From: Gnetum montanum
Taxonomy: Eukaryota > Streptophyta > Gnetopsida > Gnetales > Gnetaceae
NCBI GenBank assembly: GCA_015680685.1
Contig: MNCI01002981.1
Span: 322,061-386,060 of the forward strand
DNA length: 64,000 nt
Direction: 5' to 3'
Both the position numbers and the translations under genes were made by a program. A model generated the notes under the pieces. That model did not search any database. It saw nothing but the letters and a program-made list of their open reading frames with translations, and was not told the origin of the DNA. Shown here piece by piece: positions 1 to 10,689 of the stretch. Position 1 is the first letter of the stretch; each line of letters begins with the position of its first letter.

Positions 1-1015
1 CAAGATAGTTATGCTATCAAAATTGGATCCTAAGCAGTGAATCCTCTTTTATATGTAGATGATACTACCTTGATTTAGGTATGCAAAATATGTTGCAAAT
101 TTTAGAAAATTATTGTCATTTATCTAGTGTTCAAGTGAATGTCAATAAAACCAAATTGATGATATGGGTTATAAGAAATAACTATTATAACTTTCATTTT
201 GGAGGTACTAATGTGCAAATAGAAAATTTTTAAAAAATATTTGGGTCTTATTTATATGAACAATTATATGTGGGGAAAGTGCATCAAAGAAAAAATAGCA
301 AGAGGTTTTAAGGCTTTGTGTACTTTTAGAAACAAGTGCAAGAATTTAGGACTCTTGGCTTAGAAGGTTAGAAAATAAAATTTTCAAACTATCATCTATT
401 GTATTGTATGGATGTGTTATTTGGGTACCTAGACTTGATGATAAACTTTGGAAAGATATTGAAAGAATGCCAAAAACTTTCTTCTCAATGAGTTAAAGGT
501 GAAGATGCAAATATCTTACTCAATGTTATTATGTAAATGTGATTTATTATCTTTAGAAGTAGAAGCCTTGTGCCAATTCATTACATATATACATTCATAG
601 TTTGCATATCTTAAGGCAAAACAAATTCTATAAAGTAGTTCTTGAGGATTCACGAGACCATGGTTGGTATTTTTAGAAGATGTAATGGTTGAGAAAATAA
701 AACATCTCTTGGGAGGATGTGTAATAAAATCCTAAGCATATTTGTTAACTAGTCAAGCAAAAGGTTTTAACATAGATGTGGACTAATGTGAAAGGCAAAG
801 GTGATTTTATTTACACCACATTAAATCTAATAAAATGGATGTAGAAGCTCACTATCTCTAAGCTACTATTACCATCAAGTATTGGAATACTATTAGCAAA
901 TTTTGCTTAAGTTCTCATCATTTTAGAATTGAAAGTGGAAGATGGATTCAACTCCCCCAAACAAATCACATTTGTAGGTTGTGCATATTAGGAGGCTTTG
1001 AAGATGAGTTACTTG

Positions 1016-1046
<31 letters not shown>

Positions 1047-1200
1047 TTTTTGTGCTATGACTAACTATTTGAAGCAACATTATAATGTTATAGCAAAAAG
1101 ATTATGATTTCTTTTTGATGCCCCATTGGTGCTTGGTCAATTTGTAGAATCTATATACATTGTTCATGAAAATGTAATATATGTCCAATAAATTTTATGG
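1..1200 (+). pseudogene. LINE (non-LTR) ORF2 3' fragment, LINE copy 1
   Basis: This is the decayed C-terminal part of a plant LINE reverse transcriptase. A YVDD active-site motif followed by TTLI is at 52-63. After it come RT-thumb-like stretches ending near 700 and a Cys-rich tail near 970-1020 (CRLC followed by an acidic EDE), typical of plant LINE ORF2 ends. The frame is broken by many stops and small shifts. A GT repeat joined to a long T run (1018-1051) expands the tail, and related coding appears to resume to about 1200. The 5' part lies outside the window. The segment 245-664 is repeated in diverged form at 29305-29686. The family is clear; the exact 3' end is not. Confidence 0.75.
1018..1051. 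repeat. (GT)n followed by poly(T) microsatellite
   Basis: About seven GT units run directly into about 24 T residues. It lies inside the LINE ORF2 tail and interrupts the reading frame. Confidence 0.95.
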
Positions 1201-1490
1201 GTTTTAAAACATAATAAAGCTTCATTTCATTTTCATTTTCATTTAAATTATATATTTGTATCTTTTTTATATTTTATATTTATTAAATATTATTTGTAAT
1301 TTAAAATAAATTAAAAATATTAGCCAAGAATCCTATCCGCTTCTATTGGCACTCTTGCTTCGGATACACACTATACGCAGAAATTTTCCAGGATTCAGAA
1401 TCCATAACGCATACTTTAAAAGCTGGTATCTTCAGCACGACAAAAATTCCACCATTCATGCTGTATCTTCATGACTGCAGCTGTTTAACC

Positions 1491-1856
1491 TCATATTGAT
1501 TTCAGAAAATGCGAGCTTGTCTTCAGAGTTAAACAGCAGAAGTAGGCATGTCTAGTCAGTTGTAGAACCAGCTCATTCTCCTGCTTTCCCCATTTCCTGA
1601 TTACGTGGTAGGTTCCCACAGAATGAATCCATGTCAGTTTCCTAGTTTCAAGAGCTGCGGTATAAAAGTTTTTGACTAACTCTGTACATGTTAACAGTTC
1701 CACAGAGATCCAAATGATTTGTATGTCTCGCACTTCTATCGAGATACCCAAAGACTTTAAGAAAGCCACTTCACCATAACTTTGTATTTCTTCCAGTCTC
1801 TCTGTGCTCTTTTCTGGGTTATCAATTGGGATGCTGCTTGCCAAGTTTTGGTGCAC
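1491..1856 (-). pseudogene. Cullin-homology-domain fragment (host-gene remnant)
   Basis: An open 121-residue minus-strand frame contains a block that reads like the cullin homology domain: an FYT segment, then TRKLTWIHSVGTY at about residues 71-83, then NELVLQLTRHAYFC. In cullins the corresponding region is the highly conserved HRKLTWIYSLGTC followed by an ELIV-type helix, part of the scaffold that carries RBX1 and the E2 in SCF-type ubiquitin ligases. Only about 75 residues align. No N-terminal cullin repeats or C-terminal neddylation region were found nearby, and the frame closes at 1491. I read it as a broken duplicate or captured exon rather than a working gene. The local composition is less AT-rich than the neighbouring sequence. 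The assignment is by eye. Confidence 0.6.
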
Positions 1857-1859
1857 TAC

Positions 1860-2615
1860 TAAATAAGGTTCCCTAGATTACATCCTGGGGCTCTTTGTCA
1901 CGTCAGAAATATTAATTTTTTAAAATTTAACTTATTTTTAAAAATATATATATTTTTGAGCTTGACTCAATGGCAGCTAAGAGAGCCAAAGAGAGTGCGA
2001 TGCCTTCATGTATGTTTTAAGTGTATTCTACTTTTCCTGAGGCAAAGGCAGTGACAAGGTATTAAAATAGTCCTCAGGCCCAGCAAAAGTACACGATTGG
2101 GGTCAACGATTCCCAATGGAAACAAAACAAAAACCATCCAATGCAACTTTTGAAACCGAAAAATCATCTTGTCCCCTATCATAAATTCAAACCTCTTACA
2201 CCTCATTTTCAAATAAATTGGCATCGTACGTTCAATCGTACCTTCCGTAAATTAAATGAAAAGTGAAAAATAGCCTTTACATGTTAATAGTTGGAAGGTT
2301 GTCGAAATTAGAGGTAGAATACATAAACTAGCTTAAAAATATTTTTATAATGTATATCTATAATTTAGCCAAGAGAATCTTGAAAAAACTAAGTTGAGTT
2401 TTAGTTCATCTACTAAATTGAAAATTGTCCAAATTGTCATTTTAGTAGATTCAATGAATTCTATAATAATTTTGGTCAAATTGCTTGGAGCAAATATGTT
2501 GGTGTTATTGATGGAATTTTACTTGGTATTACTTATAGGCTCTCCTTGGAGCCTTATGGACAAAATATTGTTTAGTGTTATCCATCTACAATAGGTAGTT
2601 GGCCTCTTGTCCAAA
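1860..2615. other. Unassigned AT-rich spacer
   Basis: No convincing gene. Short open frames exist on both strands (2006-2224 minus, 2394-2594 plus), but they show no recognised motif. The stretch may include old element debris. Confidence 0.5.
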
Positions 2616-2619
2616 AACA

Positions 2620-2690
2620 ATGGTGTATTGGCCTAGTGGTAAGACTCTTGATTCTTAAGGCCTCAAGTTGTAGGTTCAACTCTAGGATAT
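2620..2690 (+). repeat. tRNA-like sequence, possible SINE head
   Basis: A box-A-like TGGCCTAGTGGTAAGA is followed about 30 bases later by a box-B-like GGTTCAACTC. This is the internal RNA polymerase III promoter layout of a tRNA or tRNA-derived SINE. A short CTTGA/TCAAG stem lies between them, but the full cloverleaf is poor. It sits just upstream of the truncated left end of element A. A decayed tRNA gene is the alternative. Confidence 0.45.
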
Positions 2691-2804
2691 ATTTGCCACA
2701 AGGTTGGTGAATGACACAGCGAGCATAGCTATGCCTCATGCATAATTGACAAGAAAAGCTCATCACCTTGCAAGTTGCATAGCGGGATCCATCCCAATTC
2801 ATCC

Positions 2805-3930
2805 CTGTAGACCAGTTAGAGTCCTTCTGGACAAAGCAACTGAACAAATTGCTGGTAGAAAATAAAAGAGTGGCAGAGGGAAAAGAGAAGGATGATTGGG
2901 ATGCTTCCAAGGCACAAGCCCAAACATATGCACATGCCAAAGCACTCAAGGTCTTACAAGAGGAGAATAAACAACTTGCCACTGACAATCTTTGGTTGAC
3001 CACTGTAGAAAAATAAAGGAATGTTCTCGAAGAAAATTTATAGCAATTATGAGAACAATTAGTTAGGATTAACCAGAATATGAATCGCTTGGCCAAAGAA
3101 AATTGAACCTTCTCAATGGAGGAGGTATGTATAATCTATCAAAAGACAAAAATTGAAATCAGTGCATGGCAAAATGAGGCCAAGCAACATGAGAAGCTCA
3201 AGGAGCACTTCAGGGATTAGGTGGAGATATACAAACATGTGACAGAAAAAGAAATCCATATGGTCAAGGCCCATATCAATACTCTCAATGCTCAAAACAC
3301 TGATTGGGAAGCCATATTGGATACTTATGCCTTCACCCACCAAGCTGAATTGAAAAGTTGAGACCTGCAGATACAAGATCTTACAGAATACATGGAGTTG
3401 GAAAACTTGCGGTATGCCAACTTGGCCATGTTGACAACAGGATGCCCAAGAACAAAATTAGAAAAGTAGGTAGCTACCACCTATGCAAAGTATGAAACAA
3501 AATTTGCTAAACACAAGAAAACGCTGCAGAAATTAAAAGCGGCAAGTTCTGAATTGGAGGTGGTCAAGACTAGTTACCAAGGACAAAAGGATATCATGGT
3601 AGATTTGGCTTGATGGCTCATGGATTACTTGGAATACAAGGACAAAGCTAAAGCCTAAGAGGAACGATAGTTTTTTGCGGCTTAGTATGTCAAGGCCAAC
3701 CATATGTTTCTGCAACTGTCGTGTCCATGGAAGGTGTCGACTCCATCAAACATTGGAGCATCAACATGGATGGCACAGGATCCTTGAACCAAAGAAGAAA
3801 AGCTCCAAGCACTCCTTTAGAGACATCAATTTCCAAAACCTGGAGCACAAGATAAGGAGAAGAGACCCATGGAGGAACCACTGCCACCAAGAACCACATG
3901 AGTTCCAATAAATTTTGTAATTTTGTGTCT
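2805..3930 (+). pseudogene. Coiled-coil extra ORF (post-pol), element A
   Basis: The plus-strand frame is rich in Lys, Glu, Gln, Ala and Leu in heptad-like runs: it starts near DQLESFWTKQLNK, with later blocks such as LQEENKQLATDN and LENLRYANLAMLTT. Stops (mostly TAG) break it at several points. The last third matches element C's frame block for block (for example YANLAML, then LEK followed by a stop, then VAT). The product would be a long alpha-helical coiled-coil protein encoded after pol, where some plant gypsy elements carry an extra or env-like ORF. No membrane segment or enzyme motif is visible. Function unknown. Confidence 0.6.
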
Positions 3931-4045
3931 ATGTCCCAATTTTGTTGTGTTTAATTCTCCACTGTAGTATGAATAAATCCCTAGTTAGTCAATTAATTGA
4001 ATTTGTTTTCATTTTGTTTGACTCGAGGATGAGTTTTCATTCAGT

Positions 4046-4054
4046 CATGGGGTA
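4046..4054 (+). promoter_or_regulatory. Polypurine tract, element A
   Basis: CATGGGGTA lies directly before the LTR start. It is preceded by a GAGGATGAGTTTTCATTCAGT block found at the same place in elements C, G and F. Confidence 0.75.
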
Positions 4055-4914
4055 TGATAGATCATGATTTACCCAGGCTTCGATATTGGATTCGCGATAT
4101 TGGGTATGCGATATCACGGCTTGGGTAACGATATTGGATACACGATATCATGATTCTTGTGTAAGTCTATAAATACACATTTGGGTGCACAGGAAAGGGG
4201 AGTCAGTTAGTGTGAGAGTAGAGTCTTTTTTTTTGTCAGTTTCAATTCATTTCAATTCTTTCCCCAATGCATGCTCGCAATGTGATGATTGTAATTGTAC
4301 AAAACCTTTATTCGAGTGTGATGTACTTGGACATGCACATGACCGGCAATAAAGATTGAGATTACTCCATCATTACAGCATTCACATAGTTTTTAATTGT
4401 TTAATCATCATTGTTATTTATTGTTTTCTTAGTTAATATTTCTTTACCACCATTTACTTCCTGTTGTTAAATGCGAAATGAGTATGACTTAATCACGAAC
4501 ATTGAAGTGTAACTACTTGGTAACCCAGTAGCGTATTTAGGAGTGCTTAAGTAATGTGCGTTTGGTAATCCTAGAAGTAGTACATGAGGTCTAAGATGCA
4601 TACGGATGATTAAGGATGGATGCTCATCGCACTTGGGCTAGCTTAGACTTCATTTCCTATTGCTTATTAGTTTAATCAAGCTTATCTTCCAGTATCCCTA
4701 AGAGTAGCACTAGTTTAGGACCACATCATTCATCTCACTTTGGACTAAACCATACGTGACCAAGTAAATGCTAGTCTAGATGGGAAGACAACGAACTGTG
4801 ATCAATGTGTAACTATCAAGATACCATAACTAGTTCGTCTGCGGAGTTTGACTGGATCGTGCATGAACGCTCGTATTCGTATGGTTGAGTGTAGTGGTGC
4901 CTAGCCACTCATCA
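4055..4914 (+). repeat. LTR of element A (3' LTR)
   Basis: The LTR is 860 bp, starts TGAT and ends ATCA. U3 (4075-4165) holds repeated GATATT/GATATC motifs. A TATA box, CTATAAATA, is at 4167-4175. The poly(A) signal AATAAAG at 4348-4354 faces a CTTTATT arm at 4306-4312. What follows (ATACCTCAAC) is not a primer-binding site, so this is the 3' LTR. Confidence 0.85.
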
Positions 4915-5247
4915 ATACCTCAACACGATACTTAAATAAAACTTACGTAAAGTATATAATGGTGTCTCAATTACAAAGCAAACACCAAATCAGTCACATA
5001 TAATAAAGCAATCTTGTAGGCTCATTACCTCATATATAAAAAGTTATGAGATCAATTATGCTTGCAATGTTATTATGCTAAGTTTAACTTGTTTGAGCCA
5101 ATTTTCTCATCTTTTTCATTTTACTGCTTTTGTTTTTTTCAATTTACTTTTTCATTTCTTTTATTTGTTGTTTAAATAATGGTTTTACTTTTGCTAAAAC
5201 GAGTGGTTATATTTCTTTTAATTACTCTTCTTAGTTTGGTAACCCTT
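4915..5247. other. Spacer between elements A and B
   Basis: 333 bp of AT-rich sequence ending in pyrimidine-rich runs. I see no gene or known repeat. It includes the left target duplication of B (CCCTT, 5243-5247). Confidence 0.6.
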
Positions 5248-6137
5248 TGATGAAGTGTATTTTGTCTAGCTTTGATATCAGGTATTTGATATTGAAGCCA
5301 TGATACCAGATACTTGATATTGGGGGCCAAGAAGTGATGTTGGATATTTGATATCGCAAGATGTGTGCCGACCTATAAATATAGCACTTGGGTGCATGGT
5401 TTGGGAGTTTTTTTGATCATAGCGTAGTAAAGCTCTTGTAGTTTTTCCTTCACTAGAGTTAGAATATTTTCCTAAGTGCTCACAGAAAAAGTCATTAAGT
5501 GTATAGATCTTTATTCGAGCATTGTTGTACTTGAGCACGGCAGTGTGTGCGGCAATAAAGATGAGCTTTCTAATAAACTTTGTAGTAGTTTGGCTAGATT
5601 AAATATTTTCTTTATGCATTTAATATTCTATGCAATTTCTTTTAATGCTTTAAGTAATTAAGCTAAATTAAGCTAGATTAAATAGAAATTAATTAAGAAC
5701 ATAAGTATGGTTACTTTAAGCATGCACATGACGCTTGGTAATCTCAATAACACTTAATGTTTGATAACCCAAAAACATTATATGTGTTCAAGATGTGTAC
5801 GAAAAGTGGGACCAAATGCTTATGTTAGGATTAGTTAAACATTAGTTAGTTAGTTAGATTAAATAAGCAATTAAATTACTTCATTCCTTTCATCCTTTAT
5901 TTTAAGCACCCAAAACATAAAACATAAAAATAATAAAAATCATATGCCTCGATTAGACTTAACCATATCTTTGCCTATCACAAGTGTAATTGGGAAGACA
6001 ACCAATGATTATTAGGGCAAGTTCACTTCCTAGAGGCTAGTGTACTAGAAGATAAAGGGTCCACAGAATTTGACTAGATTGCACATGAATGCTTAGTGAT
6101 TCATATGGTTGAGTGTAGGGGTATTCGCCACTCATCA
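5248..6137 (+). repeat. 5' LTR of element B
   Basis: The LTR is 890 bp, TGATGAAG...CTCATCA. U3 carries GATATC/GATATT repeats (5273-5355). TATA box CTATAAATA is at 5373-5381. The poly(A) signal AATAAAG at 5554-5560 pairs with CTTTATT at 5509-5515. It is followed directly by a degenerate PBS. Confidence 0.88.
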
Positions 6138-6157
6138 TTGGGCCCATTGCTGTAGAC
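6138..6157 (+). promoter_or_regulatory. Primer-binding site, element B (degenerate)
   Basis: TTGGGCCCATTGCTGTAGAC follows the LTR. It is a mutated form of the TTGGTGCCATTGCCGGGGAC site seen intact in element G, of the tRNA-Arg type used by many Tat/Athila elements. Confidence 0.75.
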
Positions 6158-6339
6158 TCTTTTTATTTGAAATGTACGCTATCTAGGCATAGTGAAAATT
6201 ATTAACATCATTGGATGAATCCTAAGGTCAAAATCATTATAAAAAAAATATATAATAATTTAAGCACACTAATATCTTGTTTTAATTGCAAAATGCTTTT
6301 TTCTCACAGGTGTAATGATACTAAATTTTTAGTGCCTCA

Positions 6340-6438
6340 AGAATGCAGGGTGGTATATACTCATCCAGATGAGCATGTGGTTGACTTCACCTTCATCCTG
6401 CATCAAGATGAACAACTATGGTGGTGAGATATGAAGGG
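6340..6438 (+). pseudogene. gag N-terminus, element B (part 1, before element C)
   Basis: The frame reads ECRVVYTHPDEHVVDFTFIL and then HQDEQLWW. This is the conserved gag N-terminal signature of these elements (compare 7541 in C, 30790 in D, 59913 minus in F). It stops within the DM(E/K)G motif, exactly where element C begins. The remaining gag resumes at 19457. Confidence 0.8.
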
Positions 6439-7324
6439 TGATGAAGGATCCAGTCAACTACGTCGACTAGGCTATGTTGACAAAGCCTTGTCAACGCAGC
6501 TACGTTGATGTGACCCTGTCAATGCATCTTTCCATGCGTTGACATGGCCTCATTAATGTAGAGTCCATTTTCCGCTATAAATATGCATGCACCCATTGCA
6601 TTTATGGCCCCTTTTGTTCAAGTTGTAGCGAAGCTCTTGCAATTTGTTTCTGTAAGTGTTAGATTATTTTCTAAGTGCCTGCAAAAGGAGTTCGAAGAGT
6701 GTATGACTCTTTGTTCGAGTGCTAATGTACTTGAGCCCATTGGCATGAATGGCAATAAAGACAAGCTTTTTGAACATTCCTTGCAGCATTTGAACTAGAT
6801 TACTTAAGCATTAATATTTTAATACTTTAATAATTCTAATGCTTTTGTTATCGCTTTATAGTTACAGTACACTTTCGTAGTCCACAAGAAAACATAAGCA
6901 TGACCACCTCGAACATATGTCTGATACTTGGCAACCCAGTGACACTTAACGTTGGGCAACCTAGTAGTGATTACGACACACTCGGGATGTGCATGGAGGG
7001 TGGGACCGGCTGCTTATGCTAGGGGTAGTTGAGTGATAGAGTAGTGGAATCTTAAGTTATCTAGCCTTTCACTCCTATATTAGAAGAACTACATATTAAA
7101 GATAAAAGAAAACATATAAAAAAAATCATGTGCCACAGTCTCACTTAACCATCGTTCTAGAATATCACAAGTGAGGTTGAGAGAACAATGACTACTCTGA
7201 CTAGGATTTTTGATGGCTAGAATTCTATGTGCATAAGTGCTCACAGTCTTTGAAATTCGATCGGGTCGAGCATGAACACTCGTGATTTGTATGGTTGGGC
7301 GAAGGGGTACCTCACCACTCATCA
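6439..7324 (+). repeat. 5' LTR of element C
   Basis: The LTR is 886 bp, TGATGAAGG...CTCATCA. U3 (6450-6545) holds about seven GTTGAC/GTCAAC-like motifs. TATA box CTATAAATA is at 6575-6583. The poly(A) signal AATAAAG at 6754-6760 faces CTTTGTT at 6709-6715. Confidence 0.92.
6450..6545 (+). promoter_or_regulatory. Cluster of TTGAC (W-box core) motifs in U3 of element C
   Basis: GTCAAC, GTCGAC, GTTGAC, GTCAAC, GTTGAT, GTCAAT and GTTGAC occur within about 95 bp just upstream of the TATA box. TTGAC is the core bound by plant WRKY factors. Binding here is inference. Confidence 0.5.
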
Positions 7325-7344
7325 TTGGCACCATTGCTGGGGAC
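7325..7344 (+). promoter_or_regulatory. Primer-binding site, element C
   Basis: TTGGCACCATTGCTGGGGAC directly follows the LTR. It is a tRNA-Arg-type PBS with two transitions relative to element G's copy. Confidence 0.85.
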
Positions 7345-7517
7345 TGTTAGTTTTATGTGCGCTATCTAGCCTTAGTAAGATCATCACTCACTTTGTTGGA
7401 ATGGACCCATTACATTGAAATCTACTCATGCTAGGTGACTTAGGTAAGAGTAAGGCACACCAAGTTATTTATTGTTTAACACTGGTATGTCTTCTTCTCA
7501 CAAGCAAGACGGATCCA

Positions 7518-9960
7518 ACCCATGAGTGCCCCAGGAATGTCGGGTGGTATATGCTCATTCGAATGAGTATATACCCAACTTCACCTTCATCCTACATTAG
7601 GATGAGTAGATGTGATGGCGGGACATGGAGGGCAACATTATATTGCCCCCTGATCAATCAGTTCTTGGAATGTTGCTCCAAACTCTCACCAGATTGGGCA
7701 TTTAGGACTGAGGTGTGGAGTACATTATGGAGGATCACGATTATTAGGACTATCATGCAAATGAGGCACAATGTAAATGGGATTGGAAATAGACAAAACA
7801 CCATGAACAAGTAAAGGGAAAATGGTCTAGTAACCCTTTGTTCTTGCAGGACCAACACGATGATGAGGAATTTATTTTTCACGATTCCTGTTCTTTCGAA
7901 TCTCCTTCCCCTTGTTAGAACATATGATTTGTCATATAGAGTAAAGGTTCAAGCGACTAGGAGTCCCAGGATGATGAGGGATCTCATGGAGGAGATCATG
8001 GTAGAGGTGAAGATGAACATGAAGATTGAGGCCATCATCATAAAAGAAGAGGTGATCAACACCGTGGGGGTGGCAGTTTTGCCCCCTCTTCTCCTTCCTC
8101 TCTTTCCACCTGATCTTCATCAGGTTCTAACTCTAACTGCAACCGTCGTAGGAGAGATCATGATGATGGTGATCGTAGAGATTGACATGATTGAGGAGGC
8201 TAATAGGGACATCATGACCAAGGGCATGGGTAGTCACAGGAGCCTCACCATCACGAAAGGAGAGGTAGTAGAGACCATCATAGATGCCATGGTCATCATT
8301 GGGACCATGACTTTTATGAACCACTTCTTGCCATTCGAAGCATGCTCAACATAGCAGAGGTAGTTCAAATACCTACTAGGCACTTGAGAGATAGCCAAAT
8401 CAATCGCCTTGATATGAACAACATCCCTAGATTTGAAGGGGGATATAATTATAATCTGTAGACTCACTTGCAAGCATTTCATGATGCTTGCATCTTGCAG
8501 AATATTGAAAATGAATGGTGGAAACTAAAGCTGTTCCCCTAAACACTCATCAAGAAAGCAGAAAGCTAGTACTGGTCTTTGGAGCCAGAATTAATCAAGC
8601 AATGAAGTACAATGCTAGAGCTCTTCAATGACAAATACCAATCTTACTCCAGAGTGTCTAATCTGAGATGACAAATTCAGGGGTGGAAATAAGGCAGCTG
8701 CAAACCCTTGGATGTAGCCATGGGTAGATATTACTCATTGTTGCATCAATGCCTTGGTCATGGCTACTCTCAGAGGGAACAACTCTGCAATGTCATAGAT
8801 GGGCTCCATTTCGAAACAAGAAGGATCCTTGACATTTATGCTCAAGGATGGCTATTCGAGTTGAGGGATCATCAATTTTAGTGGTTAATTGAGTAGATAA
8901 CCAAGGAAGAGGGAGAACTATGGAAGCAGGTAAATGTAGAGGAATATAATCGAGATCCTTCTATCTGGAAGAGGAAGTCTAATTCTATGAAGATGAGGAG
9001 GAATCACCACTAGATGTAGTGGTGAACAGGAAGACCTTGCCCACACAAAAATTTACTTCTGAAATTTTGGCCAAGGTGGACAAGATGTGGAATTCTTTGG
9101 ATGAAAAATTCCAAAGTGTTCTAAAAATTGTAGAAGAATCCAAAGAATAGAGTAATGATTGAGATCGATGAAGGAGAAAAGAAGCTAAACATGCCTACCA
9201 TAAAGGTAAGGGAAAAGTTGATGTAGTAGAATAAGTTGTAGACTCTAACACCGAGGAAGATGATGGATGTGACATATGTTAGTACGAACATCCTAAGGGA
9301 TGTTGCCCCATGGTGTCACATTTGCAAGATTTTGGGGTGTACGCTCTAAATCCTCACTTAGCAAAAAGGAAAATACCCCAAAGATTGCTTTATCCCCAAT
9401 GCAATTTTAGGTAGTTCCACCAGCAACAGGGATATTATCCAAGTGGAGCTTTGTTGCAACCATATGAGCACTACCAGCAATGGCAGCACCCACAGTCATG
9501 GGGGATGCCACCCTTAAGGTAGCAGTACCCTTATTTGCAGTTAGATCCTTATGGGTACTATGTTTAGCAACCAATCTCCCTGTAGGACTCTTCTAGTCAT
9601 GCGACCTTTCAAAATCATTATTATCCTCCAAAATACTTTCGGGCCCAATCTCCATCACCTAGGGGGGAAAACCCATATTTATACTATCCTCCACCACCTT
9701 TTTCTGCCACACCTATCCATTAGTTCTCAACTCAGCTACTTCCTGCTCTGCCCATGTAAGGAGAGATACCTTCATAGCCACAACAATGTAATGCCATGAG
9801 GGTTGTCAATTTACAACCAACTTCTTAGTTAAGTGGATTAGAATCAAAACCATAGAAATGTCCCTTTTTCTGGCTTAATAACCTAAACACACCCTCACAC
9901 TCACTTGTAGCTAGTGCCCTTGCATCTCCAACTACCTCTGATGCTCAATCCTTTGAGTGA
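7518..9960 (+). pseudogene. gag: gag, element C
   Basis: Decayed capsid/nucleocapsid gene. In the main frame from 7541 it reads RVVYAHSNEYIPNFTF, then WRDMEGNIILPPDQ, the N-terminal signature of this group. The middle (7950-8300) is His/Asp/Arg/Ser-rich. The classic gag core is at 8390-8880, including the nucleus LITRH...LKLFP and the later MGRYYSLLHQCLGHGYSQREQL-type segment. Near 9266-9310 is a short CCHC-like motif, C-D-I-C-x-Y-E-H-P-K-G-C, and the C-terminus is Pro/Gln-rich. Many codons for Gln or Trp are now TAG. Not translatable as one protein. Confidence 0.8.
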
Positions 9961-9974
9961 CCTTTGAACCAAAC

Positions 9975-10492
9975 ACCTTCCAAAGTGCAAACTGTCATGT
10001 TAACACATGTTGTGATGGACTGGATAAAGGCGGGTTATCTTCCTCAGAAATTGGCTAATCTAGGAAGCCCCCCTCATATACCTTTAGGTAGCAGGAAACA
10101 AACCATGCAAAGCTCTTTTGGATTTAGGATCAGGTGTTAACCTGATTTCACATGGTGTGTACAAGACTTGGAACCTACCTCAGTTGAAGAAAAGCAACAT
10201 TCGGCTTGAGTTGGTAGACCAATCCATTATTGTTCCCTTGAGATTGGTAGAAGATATTGTGACCACCGTTTGTGGGTGGTCCTACCCTGCTGATTTTCTA
10301 GTAATCTATGTTGATAATTGTAAGGGGGAATTCCCGATTATAATGGGAAGAGCATGGCTCAACATGGTGGATGCACATTTGGGATTCCAAGATCTCTCCT
10401 TTGAAATTTCTAAAGAAAATCCTTTTGGGAAGATCATGAAGAAGCGTGTTTCATGCATCATGTATAGTGACTCTAGGTTTAACTGTGTGTAG
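9975..10492 (+). pseudogene. Retropepsin-like protease, element C
   Basis: The frame is open from about 10118 to 10492. The catalytic motif is LDLGSG (Asp codon 10121-10123). Then come ELVDQSI, a hydrophobic PADFLVI strand and the flap-distal IIMGRAWLN. This is the aspartic protease that would mature gag-pol. It is one of the best preserved pieces of C, with 124 residues uninterrupted. Confidence 0.8.
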
Positions 10493-10689
10493 CAACTCTA
10501 GTCCATTAAGCAGGTATCCATTCAAGCATGTAGTTGATGTGCTGCAGAATCACAAATTCAATGATGCCTGTACACAGTAGGCACTAACCAAGAAGGCACA
10601 CAGTGGCTAACTGTTGATTCTAATAGCAACACCATATGCATGGAATCCTTTGAGAGCCTTGTATGTGCCTACATGGGGATCATGGATGA

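Larger units (their letters stand above)
2800..4914 (+). mobile_element. Element A: 5'-truncated Ty3/gypsy (Tat-like) element
   Basis: Only the 3' end remains: a coiled-coil extra ORF (about 2805-3930), the PPT (4046-4054) and one LTR (4055-4914). The coiled-coil region is homologous to that of element C at 17050-18000. Gag, pol and the start of the extra ORF are missing. The left boundary falls somewhere between 2690 and 2805. Confidence 0.75.

Noticed and set aside
6439-7324. Taking the 6.4-kb LTR as the 3' LTR of element B
   Set aside because: It is followed by a PBS and gag, matches 18566-19451 in length and sequence, and has a target duplication with that copy.
7932-8482. Several overlapping open frames on both strands (7860-8354, 8133-8324, 8234-8482)
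   Set aside because: They are shadow frames of the repetitive His/Asp/Arg-coding gag middle region. The correct gag frame explains the sequence.
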